Below the pieces are notes generated by a model. That model saw nothing but the letters and a program-made list of their open reading frames with translations. It ran no database searches and was not told the DNA's origin. DNA of 64,000 nucleotides from the NCBI RefSeq assembly GCF_001280515.1, contig NZ_LBIQ01000030.1, forward strand, positions 1 through 64,000. The letters are read 5' to 3'. The translations under genes and the position numbers were made by a program. Below, in pieces: positions 45,667-55,512 of this stretch; within the stretch, counting starts at the first letter, position 1, and every line of letters starts with the position of its first letter. The DNA is from Mangrovimonas sp. ST2L15 (lineage in GTDB: Bacteria > Bacteroidota > Bacteroidia > Flavobacteriales > Flavobacteriaceae).

Positions 45667-47397
45667 TTAGTTTATTAGTTGTTTTGCTTGACCAGACCAA
45701 TCATCTCTTTCCGCTCTTCCAGGGAATAAGCCAGTGATCTCATCAATTAAATCATATTCTCTTTTTGTCATTCTACTCACTTGTAAAAAGGTGTAGATTC
45801 CAATACTATTTAGAGCTTCTTCCATTTTTGGACCAACTCCATTAATTCTCTTCAAATCATCTGCAGCTTCCGTAGTTGGGTCAAATTTACCAACACTTGC
45901 CAATAGACTATCTACCTTTTCAGCATGTGCCACTGTAAGATGAGATTCTGCCGTCTCTTGTGGTAACTTATAAACAGAAGTTCTTTCATCTGCACCAGTT
46001 CCCACTAAACTTTCACCAGCTTCTCTAATTCTCTTATATCGTTGTCCTGAAGATTTCAAAATCGTTTTTACTTCTGCCTGAGCGATAACAGGGAAGGTTC
46101 TTGAATACAATAGGAATAACACGAAGAAGAAACCTATTGTACCAATGAAAATTCCAATATCAACAAAGGTTGGAGAGAACATCGTCCAAGAAGATGGTAA
46201 GTAATCTCTGTGCAATGAAGTCACGATAATTACAAAACGTTCAAACCACATACCGATGTTTACAACAATAGAGATAAAGAAAGAGAACATAATACTTGTT
46301 CTCAATTTCTTGAACCACATGAACTGAGGTGAGAAAACGTTACAAGTCATCATAGACCAGTAAGCCCACCAGTAAGGTCCTGTTGCTCTATTCAAGAAAG
46401 CATATTGCTCATATTCCACTCCAGAATACCAAGCTATAAATAACTCAGTAATATATGCCACACCTACGATAGATCCCGTAATCATGATTACAATATTCAT
46501 CAATTCGATGTGTTGCACAGTAATATAGTCTTCTAGGTTACAAACCTTTCTCATAATAATAAGAAGGGTGTTTACCATCGCGAATCCTGAGAAAATCGCT
46601 CCCGCTACGAAATATGGTGGGAAGATAGTCGTATGCCATCCTGGAATTACCGAAGTAGCAAAGTCAAAGGATACAATGGTGTGTACAGAAAGTACAAGTG
46701 GTGTTGCCAAACCGGCTAATACCAAAGATACTTCTTCAAAACGTTGCCAATCTTTTGCTCTACCAGACCAACCGAAACTTACTAGAGAGTAAATTTTCTT
46801 TTGGAACGGTCTAACAGCTCTATCACGAATCATCGCGAAATCAGGAAGCAAACCAGTCCACCAGAATACCAATGATACTGATAAGTATGTAGAAATCGCA
46901 AATACGTCCCAAAGTAATGGCGAGTTAAAGTTAACCCATAAAGAACCAAACTGATTCGGAATTGGTAATACCCAATATCCTAACCAAGGACGACCCATGT
47001 GGATTACAGGGAACAAACCTGCTTGTACTACAGAGAAGATGGTCATTGCTTCTGCAGAACGGTTGATTGCCATTCTCCACTTTTGGCGGAATAATAAAAG
47101 TACTGCAGAAATCAAGGTACCTGCGTGACCAATACCTACCCACCAAACGAAGTTGGTGATATCCCAGGCCCAACCAACGGTTTTATTTAAACCCCAAGTT
47201 CCAATACCGGTAGATATGGTGTAAATGATACATCCTAATCCCCAAAGAAAAGCTACTAGTGAAATACTAAATACAATCCACCACTGCTTGTTTGCTTTAC
47301 CTTCAATAGGTCTTGCCACATCCACAGTAACATCGTGGTATGATTTTTCGCCCGTAACTAAAGGTCTTCTAATAGGTGCTTCGTAATGAGACGCCAT
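45667..47397 (-). CDS. actC: ACIII subunit ActC (NrfD family) with C-terminal helix-hairpin-helix tail
   Basis: 576 residues. Residues about 35-445 are the NrfD/PsrC-like membrane core with ten helices (WWVGIGHAGTLISAVLLLF, YWVLPIPNQFGSLWVNFNSP), which holds the likely quinol site. A soluble extension follows, ending from about residue 512 in a helix-hairpin-helix fold of the DDLKRINGVGPKMEEALN type, usually associated with DNA or protein contacts in other families. I do not recall this tail from characterised ActC proteins, so it is reported as a finding. No frameshift is needed to explain it. Confidence 0.95.
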   Translation of the reverse strand: MASHYEAPIRRPLVTGEKSYHDVTVDVARPIEGKANKQWWIVFSISLVAFLWGLGCIIYTISTGIGTWGLNKTVGWAWDITNFVWWVGIGHAGTLISAVLLLFRQKWRMAINRSAEAMTIFSVVQAGLFPVIHMGRPWLGYWVLPIPNQFGSLWVNFNSPLLWDVFAISTYLSVSLVFWWTGLLPDFAMIRDRAVRPFQKKIYSLVSFGWSGRAKDWQRFEEVSLVLAGLATPLVLSVHTIVSFDFATSVIPGWHTTIFPPYFVAGAIFSGFAMVNTLLIIMRKVCNLEDYITVQHIELMNIVIMITGSIVGVAYITELFIAWYSGVEYEQYAFLNRATGPYWWAYWSMMTCNVFSPQFMWFKKLRTSIMFSFFISIVVNIGMWFERFVIIVTSLHRDYLPSSWTMFSPTFVDIGIFIGTIGFFFVLFLLYSRTFPVIAQAEVKTILKSSGQRYKRIREAGESLVGTGADERTSVYKLPQETAESHLTVAHAEKVDSLLASVGKFDPTTEAADDLKRINGVGPKMEEALNSIGIYTFLQVSRMTKREYDLIDEITGLFPGRAERDDWSGQAKQLIN

Positions 47398-47426
47398 AAT
47401 TAATTTATAATTGTTTCTTCGTTAAT

Positions 47427-50400
47427 TTATGCTTCAGTTGTATTTCTCACTTTCACTTGATAAATCACATTTGGTTTAGTACCAACATGCTCAAGTAAAT
47501 GATACATACGATTATCTTCTTTCAGGTGTGCCACCTTACTTTCCTTATCGTTGATATCTCCAAATACCATTGCTCCACTACTACAAGCAGCAGAACAAGC
47601 TGTTTGGAATTCACCGTCTTTTACCGGACGTCCATCACGTTTTGCATCCAAAATAGTCTTTTGAGTCATTTGGATACACATAGAACATTTTTCCATCACA
47701 CCACGAGAACGTACAACCACATCTGGGTTAAGTACCATACGACCTAAATCATCATTCATGTGGTAATCAAACTCGTCATTATTGCTATATAAGAACCAGT
47801 TGAAACGACGCACTTTATAAGGACAGTTGTTAGCACAATATCTTGTACCTACACAACGGTTATAAGCCATGTGGTTTTGACCTTGACGACCGTGAGAAGT
47901 TGCCGCTACTGGACAAACAGTTTCACATGGTGCGTGATTACAGTGCTGACACATTACTGGTTGGAAAGCTACTTGTGGATTGTCAGATGCATGTTCCATC
48001 TCCCCAAACTCACTTAATGAACTTCCTAATCCTGAAATGTTATCTTTCTTGTCATTATCTCCAGCAAATGATTCTTCTGAAGAGTAATATCTATCTACAC
48101 GTAACCAGTGCATATCACGGCTACGACGTACTTCTGATTTACCTACTACTGGCACGTTGTTTTCTGCATGACATGCAATCACACAAGCTCCACAACCTGT
48201 ACAGGCATTCAAGTCAATTGATAAGTTGAAGTGGTGACCGATTGAGCGATCAAACTCATCCCATAAATCAACTTTGGGATCAGTTACAGGGGTTTCAACG
48301 TGGTTTAAAGATACTTGAGGCACTTCATTCCAATGATGTTTATCCTTGGTATTGAAGATTTCTAAAGTTGTTTCTTTCACGATGTCACCACGCCCCATTA
48401 AGGTGTTGTGCAACTGAACACAAGCAAATTCATGCTCACCTGCCGCAGCAGAAACAGTTACAGATTGAACTGAGTCAAAGTTTTGGTAAAATGGGTAAGC
48501 ATTAACTCCTGTTTTCATTTCATCCTTTAATCCGGCAGTTCTACCGTAACCAAAAGACAATCCAACAGAACCATTTGCTTGACCTGGTTGAATTAAAACA
48601 GGTACATTCTTAACAGTCACACCGTTTACAGTAACATCGGCATAACTTCCGTTAAGCGCACCGTTTGAAACGTGTTTATTCATCAAACCTAACTTCTCAG
48701 CATCAGTTCTAGAAACTGTCAAATAGTTATCCCATGACACACGCGAAATTGGATCAGGGAATTCTTGTAACCAAGGGTTATTAGCTTGTTGCCCATCACC
48801 CATACCTGTTTTGGTATACAAGGTTAATTCAAGTCCTTGACTTGAAGCATTTGCCAATGCCTTAGCTGCAGCTCCTGCAGAAATTGCAGTAGTAGTCGAA
48901 GCACTAGCTTCACCATCACTAACAGTTTTAGTTGTTGTAGAAGTAACGTATTCGTCTTGATCTTCCTTAGCTAAACCAACCCCTACAGCCGCATCATGGA
49001 TAATTTCTCCTACTTTAGTTCTTTCCTTCTTATCCTTAAGTGAAGTAGTTGTCGTTTCTTCGGTATGGTATGAACCTGTTCCAGCAGGACCAGATACCAA
49101 TCCACCAGCAACAAAAACACCATCATGAAGCGCTTGGTTAAATGAAGCACCACCTAATAGTCCGCCTCCCCAAGTCTCCTTAATATAGGTATGCAATTTT
49201 GTTGCATTTCCATTCCACTTTAATAAAGCTTCCTGAAACTGTCTAGTGTCAAACAACGGACGGATGGTTGGTTGTGTTAAGGCAAAATGTCCTTTTTTAA
49301 ACTCCACATCACCCCATGCTTCTAAATAATGAGGTGCCGCTGCGATATATTGTACTTTTGAAGAAGTTTCATCTTCTTTCATTGAGAAGGCAACCGATAA
49401 TTCTACATTACCTAAACCTTCAGCAAATTCTGAAGCATTTGGTAAGGTATACATTGGGTTAACACCACTCATGATGATAGCTCCCACACTCCCAGATTTC
49501 ATATCTGAGATCAATTGAGCTACTTCTTCAGTTCTTCCTTGTTTTGTTTTTATTGGAGTAGCTGGGTCAAATGCCTTACTTCCTAAAGATTCATTGATGG
49601 CAAAAACAACCGTTTGTGCATTTATATCTTGAATCCCAGTAACAACGACTCCTTTGCTACCAGCTTTTTTAAGTGCTGCTGCCGCTTTAGATACAGCTTC
49701 GTCTGCTCCTTTAGGCAATTCACCAGAAACAGAACCTCCAACAACTTGTGAATATAATTTAGCCAAAGCTACCTTTTGCTGAGAAGGCGTCAAAGGCACA
49801 CGCTTATCAGCGTTAGCACCAGTCAAAGACATGTTTGCTTCAAATTGGAAATGTTGAGACATTTTTCCATGTTCTGGAACACGTCCTTTAGCATAACCTG
49901 AATCAAAACCGCCACCTTGCCAGTCACCTAAGAAATCTGCTCCAAAGGATACAATGGTACTAGCTTTAGAAAAATCATAATCTGCCAAACCTCTTTCACC
50001 ATATTGAGCTTCAAAGGCATCCAGTGCCGCTGATTCATTAACAGAATCGTAAGACACATGCTTGACATTATTATATTTTGTTTTGAATTCAGCAATTAAT
50101 TTTTCAGTAGACGGACTAGCGAATGTTTGCGTGAACAATGCTATTTGCTTTCCTGAATTGCTGATTTCAGTTAATTTTTGGTTTACTTCACTATCAAATG
50201 CATCCCAAGTGATGGCTTTCCCTTCTTTCATAGGGCCCTTAACACGTAGGCTATCATACAATCCTAATACAGATGCATTCACTCTTGCATTGGCACCACC
50301 ATTAGTAGATGCTAAGCTATTATTAAGGATTTTTATTGGACGGCCTTCACGGGTTTTCACTAAAACGCTAGCAAAATCAAATCCATCTGCAATAGTGGTT

Positions 50401-50690
50401 GCATAGTAATTCGCTTTTCCAGGAATAATCTCCTCTGGTTGAACTACGTAAGGAATTGATTTAATTACTGGCCCTTCACAGGCAGCTAAAGAAGCTGCAG
50501 CCGTACTAAAACCAACGTATTTTAAGAAATCACGACGTGTTGTTTTAGAGCTTTCCAAGGATTCTTTATTTCCTAAAAACTCATCCGTAGGAATCTCCTG
50601 AACAAATTCGTTCTGTTTTAGCGTCTCAACAATAGAGCTATTTTCATTTAGCTCCTCAACACTTTTCCAGTATTTCTTGTTTGATGACAT
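47427..50690 (-). CDS. actB: ACIII subunit ActB, molybdopterin-oxidoreductase-like iron-sulfur protein
   Basis: 1087 residues. A TAT-like start (TTRRDFLKYVGFSTAAASLA, followed by a lipobox-like AAC). A molybdopterin-oxidoreductase-like domain (about 60-750) that in ACIII carries no Mo cofactor, then a ferredoxin domain with cysteine clusters CTGCGACVIACHAENNVP, CQHCNHAPCETVCPV, CVGTRYCANNCPYKVRRFNW and CSMCIQMTQ. It conducts electrons from quinol to the heme chain of ActA. A Ser/Thr/Ala-rich stretch (48835-49075) interrupts the first domain. Usual position after actA. Confidence 0.96.
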   Translation of the reverse strand: MSSNKKYWKSVEELNENSSIVETLKQNEFVQEIPTDEFLGNKESLESSKTTRRDFLKYVGFSTAAASLAACEGPVIKSIPYVVQPEEIIPGKANYYATTIADGFDFASVLVKTREGRPIKILNNSLASTNGGANARVNASVLGLYDSLRVKGPMKEGKAITWDAFDSEVNQKLTEISNSGKQIALFTQTFASPSTEKLIAEFKTKYNNVKHVSYDSVNESAALDAFEAQYGERGLADYDFSKASTIVSFGADFLGDWQGGGFDSGYAKGRVPEHGKMSQHFQFEANMSLTGANADKRVPLTPSQQKVALAKLYSQVVGGSVSGELPKGADEAVSKAAAALKKAGSKGVVVTGIQDINAQTVVFAINESLGSKAFDPATPIKTKQGRTEEVAQLISDMKSGSVGAIIMSGVNPMYTLPNASEFAEGLGNVELSVAFSMKEDETSSKVQYIAAAPHYLEAWGDVEFKKGHFALTQPTIRPLFDTRQFQEALLKWNGNATKLHTYIKETWGGGLLGGASFNQALHDGVFVAGGLVSGPAGTGSYHTEETTTTSLKDKKERTKVGEIIHDAAVGVGLAKEDQDEYVTSTTTKTVSDGEASASTTTAISAGAAAKALANASSQGLELTLYTKTGMGDGQQANNPWLQEFPDPISRVSWDNYLTVSRTDAEKLGLMNKHVSNGALNGSYADVTVNGVTVKNVPVLIQPGQANGSVGLSFGYGRTAGLKDEMKTGVNAYPFYQNFDSVQSVTVSAAAGEHEFACVQLHNTLMGRGDIVKETTLEIFNTKDKHHWNEVPQVSLNHVETPVTDPKVDLWDEFDRSIGHHFNLSIDLNACTGCGACVIACHAENNVPVVGKSEVRRSRDMHWLRVDRYYSSEESFAGDNDKKDNISGLGSSLSEFGEMEHASDNPQVAFQPVMCQHCNHAPCETVCPVAATSHGRQGQNHMAYNRCVGTRYCANNCPYKVRRFNWFLYSNNDEFDYHMNDDLGRMVLNPDVVVRSRGVMEKCSMCIQMTQKTILDAKRDGRPVKDGEFQTACSAACSSGAMVFGDINDKESKVAHLKEDNRMYHLLEHVGTKPNVIYQVKVRNTTEA

Positions 50691-50721
50691 ATGATAAAAT
50701 TGAATTACTTCTTAGTTAAAA

Positions 50722-52059
50722 TTAATAGTGACACTTACCGCATTCTAATCCACCCATTTGGGCAGCTGTAAGCTCCTCTACTCCATATTTCTTAGATAAC
50801 TGCTCATGGATTTTTTCATAATATCCATTGTCTTTAACTTTCACATTAGTTTCTCTGTGACAGTTAATACACCACCCCATTGTTAAAGGCGAGTACTGAT
50901 ACATGATTTCCATGGTTTCAACTGGGCCGTGACAAGTTTGACACTCCAATCCAGCAACGGTAACGTGTTGTGAGTGGTTGAAGTAAGCAAAATCTGGAAG
51001 ATTGTGAATTCTTACCCACTTGACCGGCTGAGTTTCCCCAGTATACTTTTGATCGGCATCATTCCAACCAACAGCAGCATATAATTTTTTGATTTCTCCA
51101 TCATAGAAATCTTTAGAGTACTCTGGAGATGTTTCTCCATTGTATTCGTAAATAGATTTGTGACAGTTCATACAAACGTTCAATGATGGAATACCTGAAG
51201 TCTTACTAACACGCGCAGATGAGTGACAATATTTACAATCTACTCCATTGTCACCAGCGTGGATTTTATGCGAGAAATGAATAGGTTGCACTGGTTGATA
51301 ACCTTGATCAACACCAACCTGCATTAAATAACCGTAAACAAAATAGGCTCCAGCTAATAAAAAGAAAATAGCCGTTACCAAAACCAAAAATTGGTTTTGA
51401 GCAAACGCCTTCCAAAGCGGAAGTCCTTTTTGATGCTCCGGCAAAGCCACTCCTTTTTCAATAGCAAACCTGTTAAGGGTTTTTCTAACAAGGATTAAAG
51501 CAAAAGCCAATAAAGCAAATAAGATAGCTAAAGCACCAAGTATTAATTGGTTTGAAGTTCCAGAATCACCAGAACCTTGAGCAACTCCTACTTGTGCTGT
51601 TTGATCATTGGTAGGTGCAGCTGGCTCTTCAGCAGTATAAGCCAAAATATCATCAATATCTTTTTCTGATAATTGCGGGAACGGTGTCATGGCTGCACCA
51701 GCATATTCATCATAAATTTTCTTGGCATAAGCATCTCCAGAACCGATAACACCTGGACTGTTATGAATCCAATCGTAAAGCCAGGTTCTGTCTAAACCTT
51801 GCTCATCAGCCAAACGCTGCTCCACCTTACGTAAGGCAGGACCAGTCATTTTCTTGTCAAGCTTATGACAAGCGGCACAATTGGCATTAAATAGTTGCTT
51901 CCCTTTTGCTGGATCGCCTTCTTGCGCCAAAAGGGATGTTGAAATCGTCAATAAAAATATCAAGCTGGCATGAAGAAACCTCCTGCTTAATCTACGGTGA
52001 GTCACCTGTTTCATATTATTGGTTGAATTAACTTCTAAACTCTGGTACGATTTTTTCAT
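50722..52059 (-). CDS. actA: ACIII subunit ActA, multiheme cytochrome c with extra N-terminal heme domain
   Basis: About 445 residues. Six CxxCH sites: CAACH in an N-terminal class I-like domain, then CKYCH, CMNCH, CQTCH, CINCH and CGKCH, the last five being the pentaheme core. A single membrane helix lies between (LILGALAILFALLAFALILV plus a second at FLVLVTAIFFLLAGAYFVYG). Starts at 52119, 52059 and 52014 are all in frame; 52119 lies upstream of the predicted transcription start, and 52014 puts the signal peptide nearest the N-terminus. I list 52059. First gene of the operon through ctaD. Confidence 0.93.
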   Translation of the reverse strand: MKKSYQSLEVNSTNNMKQVTHRRLSRRFLHASLIFLLTISTSLLAQEGDPAKGKQLFNANCAACHKLDKKMTGPALRKVEQRLADEQGLDRTWLYDWIHNSPGVIGSGDAYAKKIYDEYAGAAMTPFPQLSEKDIDDILAYTAEEPAAPTNDQTAQVGVAQGSGDSGTSNQLILGALAILFALLAFALILVRKTLNRFAIEKGVALPEHQKGLPLWKAFAQNQFLVLVTAIFFLLAGAYFVYGYLMQVGVDQGYQPVQPIHFSHKIHAGDNGVDCKYCHSSARVSKTSGIPSLNVCMNCHKSIYEYNGETSPEYSKDFYDGEIKKLYAAVGWNDADQKYTGETQPVKWVRIHNLPDFAYFNHSQHVTVAGLECQTCHGPVETMEIMYQYSPLTMGWCINCHRETNVKVKDNGYYEKIHEQLSKKYGVEELTAAQMGGLECGKCHY

Positions 52060-52096
52060 TAATGGTAATAAAAAAATACAGTTATAAAATCTCGGA

Positions 52097-52104
52097 CAAA
52101 AGTA
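52097..52104 (-). promoter_or_regulatory. Promoter -7 box of the act-cta operon
   Basis: Reverse strand TACTTTTG fits TAnnTTTG; predicted start near 52090, about 30 nt before the ATG at 52059. It serves about 11.8 kb of operon. Confidence 0.55.
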
Positions 52105-52202
52105 ACATTTAAAGTCCATTCTAAAAATGTTACAGAAGTGTTAAACACTAATTTAGAGAAATTCTAAATAATAAAATTTATTCAATATTGTTTATTAAGA
52201 CA

Positions 52203-52210
52203 TACATTTG
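52203..52210 (+). promoter_or_regulatory. Promoter -7 box of the SPOR gene
   Basis: TACATTTG, 18 nt before the ATG at 52229; divergent from the act promoter about 100 bp away. Confidence 0.55.
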
Positions 52211-52228
52211 TATTAAATAAATTCGCTT

Positions 52229-52624
52229 ATGTTGAAACCAAATCAAATCAAACTGAATCTAAGTATCTTGATTACTGTTATTTGTATGGGTACTGGATTT
52301 TCTCAATCGGGAAAGGTCGAAATCAATCAGGATAAAAAAATAGATCAGCTTTTTGCCTTAAAAAAAGAGGTAAATGCCTCTAATGAATATTCAGACCGAT
52401 ATAAAATTCAAATTTTTTCTGGAAATTTAAGTGGTGCTGAAAAATCAGTTACTGAATTCAGGAAAAAATACGAAAGTTGGTCTTGTAAAATGGATTTTGA
52501 AACACCTAATTATAAGGTGCGTGTTGGAAACTTTAGAAGCCGCTTGGAAGCAGATAAAGCTCTAGCTACAATAAAAAAAGAATTTCCTGCAGCATTTATA
52601 TTCAAACCCAAAAGGAGATCCTAA
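52229..52624 (+). CDS. Secreted SPOR-domain protein
   Basis: 131 residues. Signal peptide (LNLSILITVICMGTGFSQ), then a C-terminal SPOR domain from about residue 52 (DRYKIQIFSGNLSGAEKSVT, NYKVRVGNFRSRLEADKALA, KKEFPAAFIFKPK). SPOR domains bind denuded peptidoglycan strands at division sites. No membrane anchor is apparent, so it is probably periplasmic. Its role is inferred from the domain only. Alone on the plus strand between act and infB, sharing a terminator with infB. Confidence 0.93.
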   Translation: MLKPNQIKLNLSILITVICMGTGFSQSGKVEINQDKKIDQLFALKKEVNASNEYSDRYKIQIFSGNLSGAEKSVTEFRKKYESWSCKMDFETPNYKVRVGNFRSRLEADKALATIKKEFPAAFIFKPKRRS

Positions 52625-52634
52625 TAAGTCATAA

Positions 52635-52664
52635 AAAAAGGGCGGTTTTTCAACCGCCCTTTTT
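52635..52664. terminator. Bidirectional terminator between the SPOR gene and infB
   Basis: Stem AAAAAGGGCGGTT / AACCGCCCTTTTT with 4-nt loop, T/A-rich tails on both sides; serves both convergent transcripts. Confidence 0.92.
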
Positions 52665-52678
52665 AATTTTATGGAACT

Positions 52679-55483
52679 TTATTTAAGTTTCTTTTTTACC
52701 TCAACTTCTTGGAATGCTTCAATGATATCACCTTCCTGAATATCGTTATAATTTTTCACCTGCATACCACAATCGTATCCTTTAGAAACTTCCTTAACGT
52801 CATCCTTAAATCGTTTCAATGAAGTCAATTCTCCAGTGTAAATTACCACACCATCTCTAATAAGTCTAACTCCTGAATTTCTATATATTTTACCGCTAGT
52901 AACCATACATCCTGCAATGGTTCCAACTTTAGAAATCTTAAAGGTTTCTCTTATTTCAGCAGTACCAGTAACTTCTTCTTTCAGCTCTGGAGATAACATA
53001 CCTTCCATCGCATCCTTCAAATCATTGATGGCGTCGTAAATAATCGAATATGTTCTGATGTCGATTTCTTCCTTATCAGCTATTTGTCTGGCGTTACCCA
53101 TAGGTCTTACATTAAACCCGATGATAATCGCATCTGAAGCAGAAGCTAATAGCACATCACTTTCGGTAATGGCACCAACACCTTTATGGATAATATTTAC
53201 TTGAATTTCTTCAGTTGAAAGTTTTTGGAATGAATCTGTTAAGGCTTCTACGGAACCATCCACATCCCCTTTAAGGATAATATTAAGTTCTTTAAAGTCA
53301 CCTAAAGCAATACGTCTTCCAATTTCGTCAAGAGTTATATGACGTTGTGTTCTTACAGATTGCTCACGTTGTAATTGGGTACGTTTTGCAGCAATAGACT
53401 TGGCTTCTCTTTCATCATCAAAGACATTGAATTTATCACCTGCCTGAGGAGCACCATCCAACCCAAGAATAGATACTGGAGTCGCAGGTCCTGCTTCAAA
53501 CACATCATTACCTCTTTCATCATGCATTGCTTTTACCTTACCACTGTGTTTACCAGCTAGAACGTAATCGCCTATTCTCAAAGTTCCTGAAAGAACTAAA
53601 ATGGTAGCTACATAACCCCTTCCTTTGTCCAGGAATGCTTCTACAATAGTTCCAGTAGCATTTTTATCAGGATTTGCTTGAAGTTCCAATAGTTCGGCTT
53701 CTAACAATACTTTTTCTAATAGTTCAGCAACACCTTCCCCTGTTTTAGCTGAAATATCTTGGGATTGAATTTTTCCACCCCAATCTTCAACCAATAGGTT
53801 CATATTTGCCAACCCTTCTTTAATCTTGTCCGGATTTGCTGTTGGCTTATCAATTTTGTTGATTGCAAAAATAATAGGCACTCCCGCTGCTTGAGCATGG
53901 GCAATGGCCTCTTTAGTTTGCGGCATGATGTCATCATCAGCTGCAACCACAATAATAGCAATATCGGTAACTTGAGCACCACGAGCACGCATCGCTGTAA
54001 AGGCCTCGTGACCTGGTGTATCTAAGAAAGTGATTTTTTGACCATCTTCTAAGCTCACCCCATAAGCACCAATGTGCTGCGTAATTCCTCCAGATTCACC
54101 AGCAATCACATTTTCTTCACGAACATAATCCAATAATGATGTTTTACCGTGATCTACGTGTCCCATCACCGTAACAATAGGAGCTCTGTGTTTTAAATCT
54201 TCTGGTTTGTCTTGTACCTCTTCAAAAGATTCCTCAATATCGGCAGTTACAAATTCTACTTCATAACCGAATTCTTCGGCAACAATTGAAAGAGTTTCTG
54301 CATCCAGTCTTTGGTTCATGGTAACCATCATACCTAAAGACATACATGCTGAAATAATTTTAGTTACAGGAACATCCATCATAGTTGCTACTTCACTTGC
54401 TGTAACAAACTCTGTTACTTTAAGCTTTTTGCTTTCTGCTGCTTCTGCACGTAATTCTTTTTCAGTCTGCTCTCTATGTTGCTCTCTTTTCTCTCTACGA
54501 TACTTGGCTCCTTTACCTTTAGAGGATTTACCTTGAAGTTTCTCTAAAGTCTCTCTAATTTGCTTTGATACTTCTTCTTCACTAGGCTCTTCTTTCAAGA
54601 TTGGGCGTTTTCCTTTACCTCCTGGTTTAGGTTTCCCTTTGAATCTGTCGTTATTTCTATCTCCGCCTTGTCTATTGTCTACACCAACACCACCTTTACT
54701 GATTCTCCTTCTTTTCTTTCTAGCTGAATTATCACCAGCCTTTTTGTCATCATCCTTTTTGACCTCTTTCTTTTTCTTTGGTTTGTTAAATTGAGACAAG
54801 TCAATTTTCTCACCAGTGATATTAGGTCCAGAAAGTTTTTTGTATTGGGTCTTCAATTTTTCAGGTTTCGGATCGCCATTTTCATCTAGCTCGACTTCCA
54901 CCTTTTTAACTGGAGCCTCCTCTGGCTTTTTAACCTCTTGTTTAGGAGCGACTTCCTTTACAGGCTCCTCCTTCTTAATTGGGGCAGGCTCTGGCTTAAT
55001 TTCTTCCTTGGCAACCGGAGCTTCTTGAGGTTTTTCTTCCGCTTTTACTGGTTCAACAACCGGAGTTTCCTCTTCCTTGACCTCTTCTTTCTCAGGAGCC
55101 TTTTCTTCCTTTTTCTTAGGTTCAAGATCAATTTTACCAACCGTTTTCGGACCAGTAAGGGTAGATTTCGCCTTCACGATTTTCTCCTGCTCTTCCGCCT
55201 CTCTTTTAGCTCTTTCTTCCTCTTGCTTCTGAAGTTCACGCTCTCGCTGCAGCCTAAGCTCTTCCTTTTCCTTTTGTTTTGCCTCACTTACTTCTTGGGA
55301 CGCAACTTTTTTGTCTGCATCCGTTTGAAACTCGTCTGACAAAACTTCGTAAATGTCTTCAGTGATTTTAGTATTAGGACTTTTATCAATATTGATGCCT
55401 TTGGAATCCAAGTATTCCACAGCTCTGTCAATAGAGATATTCAACTCCCTTAATACTTTGTTTAATCTGATCGTTCCAGCCAT
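52679..55483 (-). CDS. infB: Translation initiation factor IF-2
   Basis: 934 residues. The N-terminal IF2-N fold ([20 protein letters not shown]) is followed by a long charged Glu/Lys/Pro linker (about 70-330), a second IF2-N region, and the GTPase domain with G1 [13 protein letters not shown]3 [11 protein letters not shown] and G4 NKIDKP. Domains II-IV end the protein ([20 protein letters not shown]). IF-2 places initiator tRNA on the 30S subunit. Last gene of rimP-nusA-infB, 29 nt after nusA. Confidence 0.97.
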   Translation of the reverse strand: MAGTIRLNKVLRELNISIDRAVEYLDSKGINIDKSPNTKITEDIYEVLSDEFQTDADKKVASQEVSEAKQKEKEELRLQRERELQKQEEERAKREAEEQEKIVKAKSTLTGPKTVGKIDLEPKKKEEKAPEKEEVKEEETPVVEPVKAEEKPQEAPVAKEEIKPEPAPIKKEEPVKEVAPKQEVKKPEEAPVKKVEVELDENGDPKPEKLKTQYKKLSGPNITGEKIDLSQFNKPKKKKEVKKDDDKKAGDNSARKKRRRISKGGVGVDNRQGGDRNNDRFKGKPKPGGKGKRPILKEEPSEEEVSKQIRETLEKLQGKSSKGKGAKYRREKREQHREQTEKELRAEAAESKKLKVTEFVTASEVATMMDVPVTKIISACMSLGMMVTMNQRLDAETLSIVAEEFGYEVEFVTADIEESFEEVQDKPEDLKHRAPIVTVMGHVDHGKTSLLDYVREENVIAGESGGITQHIGAYGVSLEDGQKITFLDTPGHEAFTAMRARGAQVTDIAIIVVAADDDIMPQTKEAIAHAQAAGVPIIFAINKIDKPTANPDKIKEGLANMNLLVEDWGGKIQSQDISAKTGEGVAELLEKVLLEAELLELQANPDKNATGTIVEAFLDKGRGYVATILVLSGTLRIGDYVLAGKHSGKVKAMHDERGNDVFEAGPATPVSILGLDGAPQAGDKFNVFDDEREAKSIAAKRTQLQREQSVRTQRHITLDEIGRRIALGDFKELNIILKGDVDGSVEALTDSFQKLSTEEIQVNIIHKGVGAITESDVLLASASDAIIIGFNVRPMGNARQIADKEEIDIRTYSIIYDAINDLKDAMEGMLSPELKEEVTGTAEIRETFKISKVGTIAGCMVTSGKIYRNSGVRLIRDGVVIYTGELTSLKRFKDDVKEVSKGYDCGMQVKNYNDIQEGDIIEAFQEVEVKKKLK

Positions 55484-55512
55484 AAATTGCCTTTAAACCT
55501 ATTGTTTGTTTT

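Noticed and set aside
47427-50690. ActB as a true molybdenum enzyme (e.g. formate dehydrogenase or nitrate reductase)
   Set aside because: The act gene order and the iron-sulfur C-terminal domain identify ACIII, whose ActB domain is not known to bind a Mo cofactor.
52060-52119. Upstream ATG of ActA
   Set aside because: Upstream of the predicted transcription start; the residues (DFKCYFCPRFYNC...) look like translated untranslated sequence.
54938-55339. Plus-strand 133-codon Leu/Phe/Arg-rich frame opposite infB
   Set aside because: Antisense image of the Glu/Lys-rich IF-2 linker, not a membrane protein gene.
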